Translations under genes and position numbers: made by a program
The notes under the pieces: generated by a model
What the model was told of the DNA's origin: nothing
What the model saw: only the letters and a program-made list of their open reading frames with translations
Database searches by the model: none
Source of the DNA: JAWXBM01 sp034440115
GTDB taxonomy: Bacteria > Pseudomonadota > Gammaproteobacteria > Xanthomonadales > SZUA-36
Assembly: GCA_034440115.1 (NCBI GenBank)
Contig: JAWXBM010000146.1
Location: 1-19,126 of the forward strand
Direction: 5' to 3'
DNA: 19,126 nt
Part shown: positions 8,227-15,427 of the stretch, piece after piece
Position numbering within the stretch: position 1 is the first letter of the stretch
Layout of the letters: every line of letters starts with the position of its first letter

Positions 8227-9450
8227 TCAATCAAAATAGCTCGACAGCGCCTGCAGGAACTCGTATTCGTCAACGCCGTGTTTGCCCACCGGCTTGGGCT
8301 GGGCAGACCACATGGCAACCACCAGGTCGCTATCTGGGTCTACAAAAACAAACTGCCCGAAAATTCCAATCGCGGAGTAACTGCGGCCATGCAGGGGCCA
8401 TAACATATAACCGTATTCCACTTCTTTGCCACCAATGCTATGCCGTGCCCCGGCCTCTGCCATCCAACCCTCAGGTAAAACCCGCTGCCCGTTTATCACG
8501 CCATCATTCAGCATAAACAAACCAAAGCGCGCGTAATCACGCAGTGTGGCTGAAAGCCCGCTACCGCCAATTTCCAGGCCATTTGGCGACTCCAGCCACC
8601 AACTGGCATCGTACTCCATGCCCTGTGGAACCCAGATTTTCTCTGACAGGTAATCGGCCACCCATTTCCCGGTTGCGGCATGCACCAGCGCGCCTGCAAA
8701 CTGGGTTTCACCGGTGCTGTAATTCCACAGCGTTCCGGGTTCAGCGGCACGTGGCAAGCTGGCCATCAAGTCGAGAATCGCATCGGCTTGTTGCGAAATC
8801 TGTGCTTCCAGCATTTGCCGGCGATCGGAAGTCGGATCGGTATAGGTTTCATTCCAGCCCACCCCGGAAGCCATCAGCAAGACCTGCCGCACGGTCACAC
8901 CCTCGTAAGCGCTGCCCTTTAACTTGGGCAGATAGCGAACCAGCGGATCATCAATGCTTTCGATATGACCATCCTGGATGGCTGCGCCGATCAGTGCAGC
9001 TGTCATTGACTTGACTACCGACATCGACATCCAGCGCGTGTGCTGGTCATTGCCACGCTGATACTGCTCATAAACGATTTCACCGTGATGCAGGATGAGC
9101 AATCCGGTTACGGCATTGAGCGTCATAACATCGACCAGGTCAAACTCGGACTCACCTGAGGTGAAGGAAAAGTCCTCCACGCTGCGCAGCTGTACCGGCA
9201 GTTCGGAAATTTTTGGTCCTCGTGCCACGATGCGAGTGGGAAATAGTCGATCGATGTTGCGAAAGGTATTAACCCGCAAATCGTCTGCCATGCTGCCGTC
9301 GTAGATTTCCCGCACGCTGCCTATGGGCTGTTGCTCCAGCGATTGTCCTTCCTGCCCGGCCAGCAGCGGGCAGGAAGCCGTCAATCCCAGCATCAGCAAG
9401 GCTGGCAAAATGACTGCACTGGATACGCTCAGAACTCGGATAATTTTCAT
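8227..9450 (-). CDS. Exported serine hydrolase, beta-lactamase/NylB-like fold (PF00144)
   Basis: ATG 9450 is preferred over the in-frame GTG at 9459 because AGGTGAG lies just upstream of the ATG; the product is then 407 residues. A hydrophobic N-terminal segment (VILPALLMLGLTASCPLLAG) is an export signal. The catalytic SxxK is Ser144-Val-Val-Lys147 (SMSVVKSMTAALIG), and the second motif is Tyr244-Ser-Thr in WNYSTGETQ. Later HGRSYSAIGIFGQFVFVDPDSDLVVAM forms the C-terminal strands. These are features of class C-like serine hydrolases such as esterases, D-amino peptidases and 6-aminohexanoate-dimer hydrolase. The substrate cannot be read from sequence. LTASC is not a good lipobox because Thr is at -3. 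The gene is last in a run of - strand genes, 71 nt after the GFA gene. Confidence 0.87.
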   Translation of the reverse strand: MKIIRVLSVSSAVILPALLMLGLTASCPLLAGQEGQSLEQQPIGSVREIYDGSMADDLRVNTFRNIDRLFPTRIVARGPKISELPVQLRSVEDFSFTSGESEFDLVDVMTLNAVTGLLILHHGEIVYEQYQRGNDQHTRWMSMSVVKSMTAALIGAAIQDGHIESIDDPLVRYLPKLKGSAYEGVTVRQVLLMASGVGWNETYTDPTSDRRQMLEAQISQQADAILDLMASLPRAAEPGTLWNYSTGETQFAGALVHAATGKWVADYLSEKIWVPQGMEYDASWWLESPNGLEIGGSGLSATLRDYARFGLFMLNDGVINGQRVLPEGWMAEAGARHSIGGKEVEYGYMLWPLHGRSYSAIGIFGQFVFVDPDSDLVVAMWSAQPKPVGKHGVDEYEFLQALSSYFD

Positions 9451-9521
9451 AATTCTCACCTGCTGCAGACCATTAACCAGCGTGCAGCCTCAGTCGTCTG
9501 GAATGGCCCATCATGACTGCT

Positions 9522-9932
9522 TCAACTCGGATAGCTTTCAAACTCGGGGATTTGCTGTTGTTCACAGGACCAGCTGGCGCGTGAACCTACGAATATGCGT
9601 GCTTGCGGGCCTATGGTGGGCTCCTGGTTCAGCGAACCAGCTGGAATAAACACCATTCCTGCAGCCTCAATAAATCGTGGCAATCTCCCACCGCAGGTTT
9701 TGCAAAAGGTATTGCTGAATCGCTCTGCTTCTGGCAGTTTGAAAGTTTGTATTAACTCTTCACCGCTATCCCAATGCAGCGATCCTTTCACGAACAGGTT
9801 ACTGGCGTGCCCGGTTCCCGATGCCTTGCGACAACGCGAACAGTGGCAATGATAAAAACGTACTGCTTCTCCAGTAACCGTGTATTGGGCAGCACCGCAC
9901 AAACAGCTGCCGCTGATGGACGATTCACTCAT
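9522..9932 (-). CDS. GFA/CENP-V family zinc-binding protein
   Basis: The 136-residue product has the full cysteine set of the GFA (glutathione-dependent formaldehyde-activating enzyme) fold: Cys10-Leu-Cys12-Gly, then HCHCSRCRKASGTGHASN (Cys29, Cys31, Cys34), then FCKTCGG (Cys77, Cys80). In the founding member these bind two zincs, one structural and one catalytic, and the enzyme joins formaldehyde to glutathione. Most relatives have no proven reaction, so only the fold is claimed. No signal peptide is visible, so the protein is cytoplasmic. ATG 9932 has AGGAG six bases upstream. It lies 55 nt after the RidA-family gene on the same strand and may share its transcript. Confidence 0.87.
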   Translation of the reverse strand: MSESSISGSCLCGAAQYTVTGEAVRFYHCHCSRCRKASGTGHASNLFVKGSLHWDSGEELIQTFKLPEAERFSNTFCKTCGGRLPRFIEAAGMVFIPAGSLNQEPTIGPQARIFVGSRASWSCEQQQIPEFESYPS

Positions 9933-9987
9933 GTATTGCTCCTGCTGGCTGCATGCTTGGCTATGGATACCACACGGCAGTCAAAGC

Positions 9988-10428
9988 CTACTTTACGGTG
10001 GCGATACACTCGATTTCGGTTCTTGCACCCAAAGCCAGGCCACTGGAACCCAGTGCGCTGCGGGCCGGCGGATTTTTCGGGAAATAGGTTTTGTACACCT
10101 CATTCATGGCAGCCCATTCGGCCATATCCGCCAGAAAAACCGTGCACTTGACCACTTCGCTGAGAGAAGAACCGTGCTCTTCCAGCGTTGCCTTGATGTT
10201 GTCCAGGGTCTGGCGGGTTTCAGGCCCTATACCGCCTTCAACCAGCTCCCTGCTGCCGGGCGGCAAGCCCAGGTCACCTGAGAGGTACAGCATGTGGCCC
10301 ACTCGAACCGCTTTGGAGAAGGGATAACTCGAGTCAGGATCCCATGTGTGTTTCACTTCGGGTGCGCCGGCGTAAACCGAAGTGGTCAGAACCATGCTTA
10401 AAAATACGCTACAAAAACCGATCTTCAT
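9988..10428 (-). CDS. Exported RidA/YjgF/Rid family protein
   Basis: Residues 1-20 form a signal peptide (MKIGFCSVFLSMVLTTSVYA), so the protein is probably periplasmic. The remainder is a complete Rid domain: YPFSKAVRVGHMLYLSGDLG at the start, a central helix with TRQTLDNIKATLEEHGSS, then VVKCTVFLADM, and the closing PPARSALGSSGLALGARTEIECIA. Arg123 in PARS corresponds to the Arg needed for enamine/imine deamination in RidA, and Glu138 lies in the conserved EIE. RidA proper protects cytoplasmic PLP enzymes from 2-aminoacrylate; exported Rid proteins have no settled role. GAGGAG lies seven bases before the ATG. It probably heads a small operon with the GFA-family and hydrolase genes. Confidence 0.87.
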   Translation of the reverse strand: MKIGFCSVFLSMVLTTSVYAGAPEVKHTWDPDSSYPFSKAVRVGHMLYLSGDLGLPPGSRELVEGGIGPETRQTLDNIKATLEEHGSSLSEVVKCTVFLADMAEWAAMNEVYKTYFPKNPPARSALGSSGLALGARTEIECIATVK

Positions 10429-10702
10429 GATTTAACTCCTCAGAATGGATTTTTCCAAAAATAAAACTACTGGATTTCACCTCTGCTGGCGAATCCCGCG
10501 ATGTGTTCTGCAGCATGGGCTGCTCAACACAGTCACCTGCCAGCATGGTTGACGTCCTTTCTTATTTTAACAAGCATAGCAGCAAATTCAGCAAGGACTA
10601 TAGCCAATCTGGCAGCTCATATCAGCCGACGTGGACAATGGCTAAAAAGTGGCTCAGCACCCGCATAACGGATGCATAGCCAAGCGCACAACATTGGGTA
10701 AT
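10429..10702. other. Intergenic region upstream of the RidA-family gene
   Basis: With the inverted repeat at its right end, this is about 310 nt without a gene. It should hold the promoter of the RidA-GFA-hydrolase run on the - strand. No convincing -35/-10 pair was identified, and no RNA gene or operator was recognised. Confidence 0.4.
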
Positions 10703-10733
10703 CTCTGATAAATCCAGGGTGGATTTATCAGAG
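10703..10733. terminator. Perfect 13-bp inverted repeat downstream of the small exported protein gene
   Basis: CTCTGATAAATCC at 10703-10715 is exactly complementary to GGATTTATCAGAG at 10721-10733, with a 5-nt loop (AGGGT). It starts five bases after the stop codon of the - strand gene at 10739-11086, which is where a terminator belongs. The stem is A/T-rich in the middle and is not followed by a T-run on the - strand, so it could instead be a 3'-end stabiliser or a protein-binding site. The perfect pairing is directly visible; the function is inferred. Confidence 0.65.
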
Positions 10734-10738
10734 CGTTG

Positions 10739-11086
10739 TTAGTTTCTGGCAGTGAGTTTCTCAACTTGTGCCAGATTGCCGGGAGGGTCGATCGAAACCA
10801 GCAATCCCGTTCTGCGATTCACATTGCACAGTGCCAGTATCTGATCACCTGCAGGGGTAAATACTTTCAGGCGCAACTGCCGGCCCGATTTACGCACACC
10901 GTCCAGTCGGATTTCGGCTAACTGGTCTGCTGAACCGTAGGCAACTTCGGCGTGCTCACGACAGGTTTCAAAAGCCTGCGCGATGCTGGTCGCTGCCAGG
11001 CTGGTATTGGCTACGCCCAGACCAGCCAACAGACCCAGGCTGCCCACAACCATTTTGTTCCAAATACTGCTGTTACGTTTGTTCAT
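10739..11086 (-). CDS. Small exported protein of unknown function
   Basis: The frame is open to 11194, but ATG 11086 is the likely start because GGAGAG lies five bases upstream; it gives 115 residues. Residues 1-31 look like a signal peptide (KMVVGSLGLLAGLGVANTSLA). The mature part of about 84 residues has two Cys (42 and 87), a likely helix (AQAFETCREHAEVAYGS) and beta-like strands (RQLRLKVFTPAGDQILALCNV, then TGLLVSID). I do not recognise a family. It is divergent from a LysR-type regulator with 110 nt between the two starts. That arrangement often means the regulator controls the neighbour, but nothing in the protein shows a role. Confidence 0.68.
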   Translation of the reverse strand: MNKRNSSIWNKMVVGSLGLLAGLGVANTSLAATSIAQAFETCREHAEVAYGSADQLAEIRLDGVRKSGRQLRLKVFTPAGDQILALCNVNRRTGLLVSIDPPGNLAQVEKLTARN

Positions 11087-11196
11087 GATGACTCTCCAAT
11101 TTTTGCTCCGATACATGCTTGAACCGGCGGTGTAGGTAAGATAGGCTCTGCACTGACGCAGGTAAATATCTATAAACGCAGTTTGAGTATGCAAAT
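11087..11196. promoter_or_regulatory. Divergent promoter region between the small exported gene and the LysR gene
   Basis: 110 nt separate the two divergent starts. An interrupted dyad CTGC-N6-GCAG occurs within TCTGCACTGACGCAG near 11147-11161 and resembles the T-N11-A sites bound by LysR regulators. This is a short match and could be chance. The LysR start at 11197 has no strong ribosome site. Confidence 0.35.
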
Positions 11197-12132
11197 ATGC
11201 AGAGCATCAATTGGCAGGATTTACGCTATCTGATGGAAATCGTGCGCGGCGGCACACTGACAGCGGCCGCCAAAAAGCTGGGGGTAAATCAAACTACAGT
11301 CTCGCGCCGCATCACTGCCCTGGAAGAAGCCCTCAACGCACCACTGTTCGATCGCTCCAGTAATGGCTGGTTTATCACTCCCGTGGGTGAATCGGTGATG
11401 CGCTCCGTCGAAATCATTTCCGATGAAGTGATGAACATCGGCAGACTGGTGCAGGCTGACCGCAAAGAACTCAGTGGCAAGTTGAAAATAACCGCGCCGG
11501 ATATCTGCATCCAGGGCTTGCTGATACCGGGGCTGAACCTGTTCACCCGGCTCTACCCGGAAATCGATATTGACCTGGTGGCTACAGAAGCCCTGCTGGA
11601 TTTATCGGTACACGATGCGGATGTAGCATTTCGCGCCACCGATACCCCGCCACCCAATGTGCTGGGTACTCATATCGCGGATTTTGCCTATGCGGTTTAC
11701 GCTACCCCACCGCTTTACCAGCAGTTTCTCGACAGCCCAACCAGCGTGGGTGGAATCTCCTGGTCGAGGGAGAGCCGTACCCCACCGCAGTGGCTGGGCA
11801 CTGATTTCCCGGACATGCTGGTTCGCTACCGCGCCAATTCGCTCAGCGTGGCTTTCAACCTGGTTCGACAGGGTCTGGGCTTTGCTTTATTGCCCTGTGG
11901 GCTGGGCGATGCCTCTGCCAAGCTGCAGCGAGTACCTACCCGCTTTCAGTCCAAGACCACCGGTTTCTGGTTGCTGTCGCATATAGACCTGAGAACCACG
12001 GCCCGCATCCGCATCTTCCGCGACTTTATGCTGGAGGCCATCAAACCCTACATTCCGTTGATAGAGGGCAAGCGCGAGCGCTTTTTTGAACAGCGGCATT
12101 TACTGGAAGCACCACCAGTCCTCATCGAATGA
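11197..12132 (+). CDS. LysR-family transcriptional regulator
   Basis: The 311-residue product matches the usual LysR length. Residues 1-62 form the winged helix-turn-helix: INWQDLRYLMEIVRGGTLTAAAKKLGVNQTTVSRRITALEEAL, with the recognition helix around NQTTVSRRI, followed by the wing (APLFDRSSNGWFITPVGE). The remainder is the two-lobed effector domain (KLKITAPDICIQGLLIPGLNLF and later FNLVRQGLGFALLPCGLGD). The effector is unknown. It is divergent from the small exported protein gene and convergent with the ABC permease gene, 46 nt beyond its stop. In keeping with the family, it may regulate itself and the divergent gene. The ribosome site before ATG 11197 is weak. Confidence 0.92.
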   Translation: MQSINWQDLRYLMEIVRGGTLTAAAKKLGVNQTTVSRRITALEEALNAPLFDRSSNGWFITPVGESVMRSVEIISDEVMNIGRLVQADRKELSGKLKITAPDICIQGLLIPGLNLFTRLYPEIDIDLVATEALLDLSVHDADVAFRATDTPPPNVLGTHIADFAYAVYATPPLYQQFLDSPTSVGGISWSRESRTPPQWLGTDFPDMLVRYRANSLSVAFNLVRQGLGFALLPCGLGDASAKLQRVPTRFQSKTTGFWLLSHIDLRTTARIRIFRDFMLEAIKPYIPLIEGKRERFFEQRHLLEAPPVLIE

Positions 12133-12178
12133 ATCAACAGCTCCAGCTGGCTGTGTAAAGGGTTGGCAGGAATGCGGG

Positions 12179-13489
12179 TCAGCTTTCCAGGCGTAACAGC
12201 CTTGATCCGGCCAGAAAAAGAACCACACCCAGAACCAACATCAGGCTGCAGGGGATTAACATTTCTGCGTAAGAAAATTCCCGCCATGTGGCGCCCTCAA
12301 ACATCAGAATGGCCCATTTCACCGGACTGAAATTGCTGATGCTGATCATCCAGGCCGGCATGGCAAACAGCGGGATCATGCCACCGCCAAACATGGCAAA
12401 CACCATCATCACCGCCCAGCCAACACTGGCCATACCGCGCTCGGTTTTGCCGATAGCCGCCAGAAACATCATGATGCCAACGAATAAGGTAGCCACCGAC
12501 AACACCGCAAACAGCACTTTCTGGGGATAATCAATGGGCACTCCAAACACCACCCGTGCCAGCACAAAAAACACCCCCAGCACCAACACCAGGGCCAGAA
12601 AACAACCCAGCGCCTTGCCGCCCAGAATCTGCAGGCGGCTGATGGGAGCCACCACCAGCCGCGTCATGGTGCCTTGGGCTTTCTCCTGCACCAGCGCCAC
12701 GCCGAAACCCATCACCACGCCCATAATGGCCCAGAACATTCCCTGTGGCATGGTGATGGAATAGGCATTGGTTGGCCCGTCTTTTTCCACCAGCACGTCT
12801 TCCTGCAGCAGTTTCAACGGCATCAGCGCATCACCGATGCCTTCACTGGTGTCGGTTGTTGACTCATCATTTGGCTCACCCGGGTCGTTTGCGCTGGTGA
12901 TGCCATCCTGCTCCACCAGTTGCTTCATTTGCGGTAAATAGTCATTGAGCAGATTTTTCCAGTCTGCAGGCATGTCTGGATTGTCCTGCAAGGCAGCCAG
13001 CGACATATCCAACTGATCCATCATGGCGTCGGTATTGGAGAACGCTTGCTCAAAACGCTTCACGCCCAGCTTCATCATCACGCCCTGCAACATGCCGGCC
13101 TCGGCTTTGCGAGACGGGTCCACTCCAATAATCACTTCCGGTGGCGTGCCAGAGAACAGGCTGCCATAAGCCTGGCCAAAGCCCTTTGGCAGAATGATAT
13201 ATGCGGTTTTTTTGCCTTTACGCGTTAACTCCCTTGCCTGCGCTTCTTCAACCCGTTCAACCCGCAATTCATCCAGCTCATCCATACTCTGCACGAACAA
13301 TTGTGAGGTGGTGGTCTGGTCCAGATCGGCTACTGCCACGGACATGCCACTGCCCGAGCTACCACTGGAAAAAATCGAGCCAAAGAATGCCGCAAACAAC
13401 AGAGGGAAACCAAAAATAAAAAACAATGTGACTTTGTCTCGAAACAACAGCTTGAGATCCTTCACCACCATGGCCATCAAAACGCCCAT
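12179..13489 (-). CDS. ABC-2 type transporter permease
   Basis: The 436-residue membrane protein has the ABC2 (PF12698) layout. There is one N-terminal membrane span (LFFIFGFPLLFAAFFGSIF), then a large extracytoplasmic domain of about 210 residues starting MSVAVADLDQTTTSQLF, then about five C-terminal spans beginning at MFWAIMGVVMGFGVALVQEKAQGTMTRL. The QEKAQGTMTRLVVAPISR segment between spans is typical of this family. The extracytoplasmic domain contains an acidic low-complexity linker (DPGEPNDESTTDTSEG). The gene starts 2 nt after the ATPase stop, with GAGGGA in the end of that gene serving as ribosome site. The cargo cannot be told from sequence; relatives export drugs, lipids or membrane components. 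Confidence 0.88.
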   Translation of the reverse strand: MGVLMAMVVKDLKLLFRDKVTLFFIFGFPLLFAAFFGSIFSSGSSGSGMSVAVADLDQTTTSQLFVQSMDELDELRVERVEEAQARELTRKGKKTAYIILPKGFGQAYGSLFSGTPPEVIIGVDPSRKAEAGMLQGVMMKLGVKRFEQAFSNTDAMMDQLDMSLAALQDNPDMPADWKNLLNDYLPQMKQLVEQDGITSANDPGEPNDESTTDTSEGIGDALMPLKLLQEDVLVEKDGPTNAYSITMPQGMFWAIMGVVMGFGVALVQEKAQGTMTRLVVAPISRLQILGGKALGCFLALVLVLGVFFVLARVVFGVPIDYPQKVLFAVLSVATLFVGIMMFLAAIGKTERGMASVGWAVMMVFAMFGGGMIPLFAMPAWMISISNFSPVKWAILMFEGATWREFSYAEMLIPCSLMLVLGVVLFLAGSRLLRLES

Positions 13490-13491
13490 GC

Positions 13492-14382
13492 TTAATCCCT
13501 CAAGTGTCTGCCAGTGAGATTCAGGAATACCTGCTCCAGGTTTGGTCGCGCCAGGCTCAGCTCGCTCATATCACAGCCCGTTGCCAGCAAGCGCTGTATC
13601 TCGCTTAGTGGATCAGCGGTTTTAATGCTTTGTTCAACACCCGCCGAAGACCAGGAAAGCAGGCTTTCACCCCCATGCTGCCGAATCAGCCGGTCGACAC
13701 TATCCAGTGCCAACAATTTGCCCTGCTCTACGATAGCCACACGATCACACAGCTTTTCCGCTTCTTCCATGTAATGCGTGGTGTAGACAATGGTTTTGCC
13801 CTGCGCTTTCAGGGCCAAAATGCTTTCAAACAGGCGGTTGCGGGACTGTGGATCTACGCCTACGGTAGGCTCGTCCAGCAGCAACACCTGCGGCTCATGC
13901 AGCAGCGCGATGGCCAGATTCAAGCGGCGCTTCATGCCGCCTGAATAGTGTTCAACGCGGTCAGCAGCGCGGTCGCTCAGGCCCACAAATTCCAGCACTT
14001 TTACACACGAGGATTTGAGGCCTGCACCATTCAAACCATACAAACGACCGAAAAACTCCAGATTGTCGCGGGCAGAAAGCTCTTCATAAACGGCCAGACT
14101 TTGCGGTGCAATGCCCATCTGTCGCTTGGCAGCAATACTGACCGGCGGCAGACCGTTGACCAGCACACTGCCCGAAGTAGGCAGCAGTTGTCCGGAAATC
14201 AGGGAGATCAAAGTGCTCTTGCCGGCTCCGTTGGGGCCGAGCAAGCCAAAAATCTCACCACGGGGGATTCCGATGGAAAACTGATCTACGGCCAGCAGAT
14301 CGCCAAAGGACCGACTGACCCGATTAAGTTGAATCATTGGCGTTTGAATTATTGGCGTTTGAATCATTGGCATTTGGATCAT
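13492..14382 (-). CDS. ABC-2 exporter ATP-binding protein
   Basis: The 296-residue product has every ABC ATPase motif: Walker A GPNGAGKST (49-57), Q-loop Gln94 (APQS), signature YSGGM (146-150), Walker B VLLLDE (166-171) with EPTVGVDP after it, and His203 in TTHYMEEAE. A C-terminal extension (ARPNLEQVFLNLTGRHLRD) is typical of the CcmA/YhhJ-type exporters. It forms a two-gene operon with the permease. The N-terminus is odd: the first 18 residues are MIQ-type repeats encoded by a 15-bp tandem repeat, and the normal family start would be the MIQLNRVSRSFG segment (Met16, 14337). An in-frame stop lies just upstream of 14382, so the protein starts at 14382 or at a later ATG. No clear ribosome site is visible for any of them. 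Confidence 0.92.
   Translation of the reverse strand: MIQMPMIQTPIIQTPMIQLNRVSRSFGDLLAVDQFSIGIPRGEIFGLLGPNGAGKSTLISLISGQLLPTSGSVLVNGLPPVSIAAKRQMGIAPQSLAVYEELSARDNLEFFGRLYGLNGAGLKSSCVKVLEFVGLSDRAADRVEHYSGGMKRRLNLAIALLHEPQVLLLDEPTVGVDPQSRNRLFESILALKAQGKTIVYTTHYMEEAEKLCDRVAIVEQGKLLALDSVDRLIRQHGGESLLSWSSAGVEQSIKTADPLSEIQRLLATGCDMSELSLARPNLEQVFLNLTGRHLRD
14329..14382 (-). repeat. 15-bp tandem repeat (about 3.6 copies) over the ABC ATPase start codon
   Basis: On the - strand the units are ATGATCCAAATGCCA (14382-14368), ATGATTCAAACGCCA (14367-14353), ATAATTCAAACGCCA (14352-14338) and a partial ATGATTCAA (14337-14329). They encode MIQMP, MIQTP, IIQTP and MIQ. The unit length is a multiple of three, so copy-number change would keep the reading frame and only lengthen or shorten the N-terminus. 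Confidence 0.9.
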
Positions 14383-14635
14383 GCATGGTTACGGCCCCCC
14401 AGGGTGGTCAAAGTTTCAGTCAGAATCGACGTGCTTTTTTACAATATAAACCTTTTCAACTTCATTCACGGCATGGGCTTGGCCTGGGTCTGGATCTGGG
14501 TCGTCTTCATTTCCCCCGGCCAGACTATTTCATCGCAGGTTTCCTGCTCGTCGCAATTGAGTTAGCTTTTGCTTTTGCGTAGGATGTGAACCGTGTCTTT
14601 CCAATCCGTATTTGAAGCGCAAGAGGACAGCCGTG

Positions 14636-15007
14636 ATGATGAAACAGACACGCAAAAACCAGCTTGGAGGGTCAGCACCAGGCAACATCCTGCTGATTGC
14701 CTTGTTTGCCTACGGCGTTTATCTCGGTATTCAGTATGTGCCACAGTTGATAGAGTCCAAGTCGTTGGACTCCATGCTCGACAGCATCGAAAGCCAGAAC
14801 CGCTCACAACCCTACGCAAGTGCGCAACAGGTAGAGCAGGCAGTCAAAAGCATTCTCAACCTGAACCAGATGGACGAAATGATCAACAACATCACGATAC
14901 GTGCTGGTCAGCAAGGCATCAATATAGAAGTGGGCTATGAGCGTGAGCTGAACCTGCTGTTCCAAAAGAAAGCCATGAGCTATAACAAATCTCTTGATCT
15001 GAATTGA
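14636..15007 (+). CDS. DUF4845-like single-span membrane protein
   Basis: The frame is open from a TTG at 14612, but AGAGGA at 14622-14627 points to ATG 14636, giving 123 residues. A basic start is followed by one membrane span (APGNILLIALFAYGVYLGIQYV, about residues 14-35). Then comes a roughly 85-residue domain with helix QVEQAVKSILNLNQMDEMINN and strands ITIRAGQQGINIEVGYERELNLLF. The helix, the final Tyr-Glu-Arg motif and the overall length resemble the DUF4845 family (PF16137), whose members in this class usually sit between lepB and rnc; here neither neighbour is present. No function is established for the family. It is divergent from the ABC operon, with about 250 nt between the starts. 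Confidence 0.68.
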   Translation: MMKQTRKNQLGGSAPGNILLIALFAYGVYLGIQYVPQLIESKSLDSMLDSIESQNRSQPYASAQQVEQAVKSILNLNQMDEMINNITIRAGQQGINIEVGYERELNLLFQKKAMSYNKSLDLN

Positions 15008-15427
15008 AACATGGCAACACAGCTTTGTAGCATTTGAGTCAGTTGAATGGGAACACTTCATACTGACGCCCAAGGGGTTAGAGCATAGTGAATTGAATTC
15101 GAAGCATCACTTTGAACATTCATCCGATTTTCCTTGGCTTCAGGCGATCAATTTCAAGGCCTTAAATACATTGACCGTGGTGCAAGCCTGCATACACTTG
15201 CTTGACGGCAAAGTTCAATAGTGTCACGCTTCGGATTGGGATAGTTTCCGCTATTGAAAGGGGACGCTCCGCATCCAGCATGATCAGGGATGATCAACCA
15301 AGTCAGATTCGTGCTTAAGTAATGCTCGGTACAGTATCGGGCAAAGCCTGCTTTTGAGCACACAAGAGACGAAGATTTCATTCTTAGAGTGGAATCTGCA
15401 GCTTATTAATTTTCCGGGGGTGTTCAA
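15008..15427. other. Long non-coding region upstream of the giant secreted protein
   Basis: About 420 nt without a supported gene. A 75-codon, Cys-rich open frame on the - strand (15154-15381) has no recognisable product and no upstream ribosome site. ATGATCA occurs twice within 15279-15297. GGGGGTG at 15416-15422 is the ribosome site of the giant gene. The region is long enough for a structured 5' leader, but I could not fit it to a known riboswitch. Confidence 0.4.

Noticed and set aside
9360..9450. Serine hydrolase as a lipoprotein (LTASC)
   Set aside because: Thr at -3 is poor for a lipobox; an ordinary signal peptide fits as well.
8227..9450. A true class C beta-lactamase giving antibiotic resistance
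   Set aside because: The second motif is Tyr-Ser-Thr rather than Tyr-x-Asn, and the sequence is closer to esterase or NylB-type relatives.
10703..10733. Inverted repeat as an integron attC or insertion-sequence end
   Set aside because: No integrase, transposase or target duplication nearby, and attC core sites are absent.
13948..14565. 205-residue open frame on the + strand
   Set aside because: It lies antisense to the ABC ATPase gene, whose motifs are complete, and its own translation has no recognisable domain.
15330..15370. Cyclic-di-GMP (GEMM) riboswitch suggested by GGGCAAAGCC near 15338-15347
   Set aside because: Only one short motif matches; the second conserved segment and the expected stems could not be found.
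15154..15381. Cys-rich 75-residue gene on the - strand
   Set aside because: No ribosome site, no export signal or known motif; the length is within chance for this base composition.
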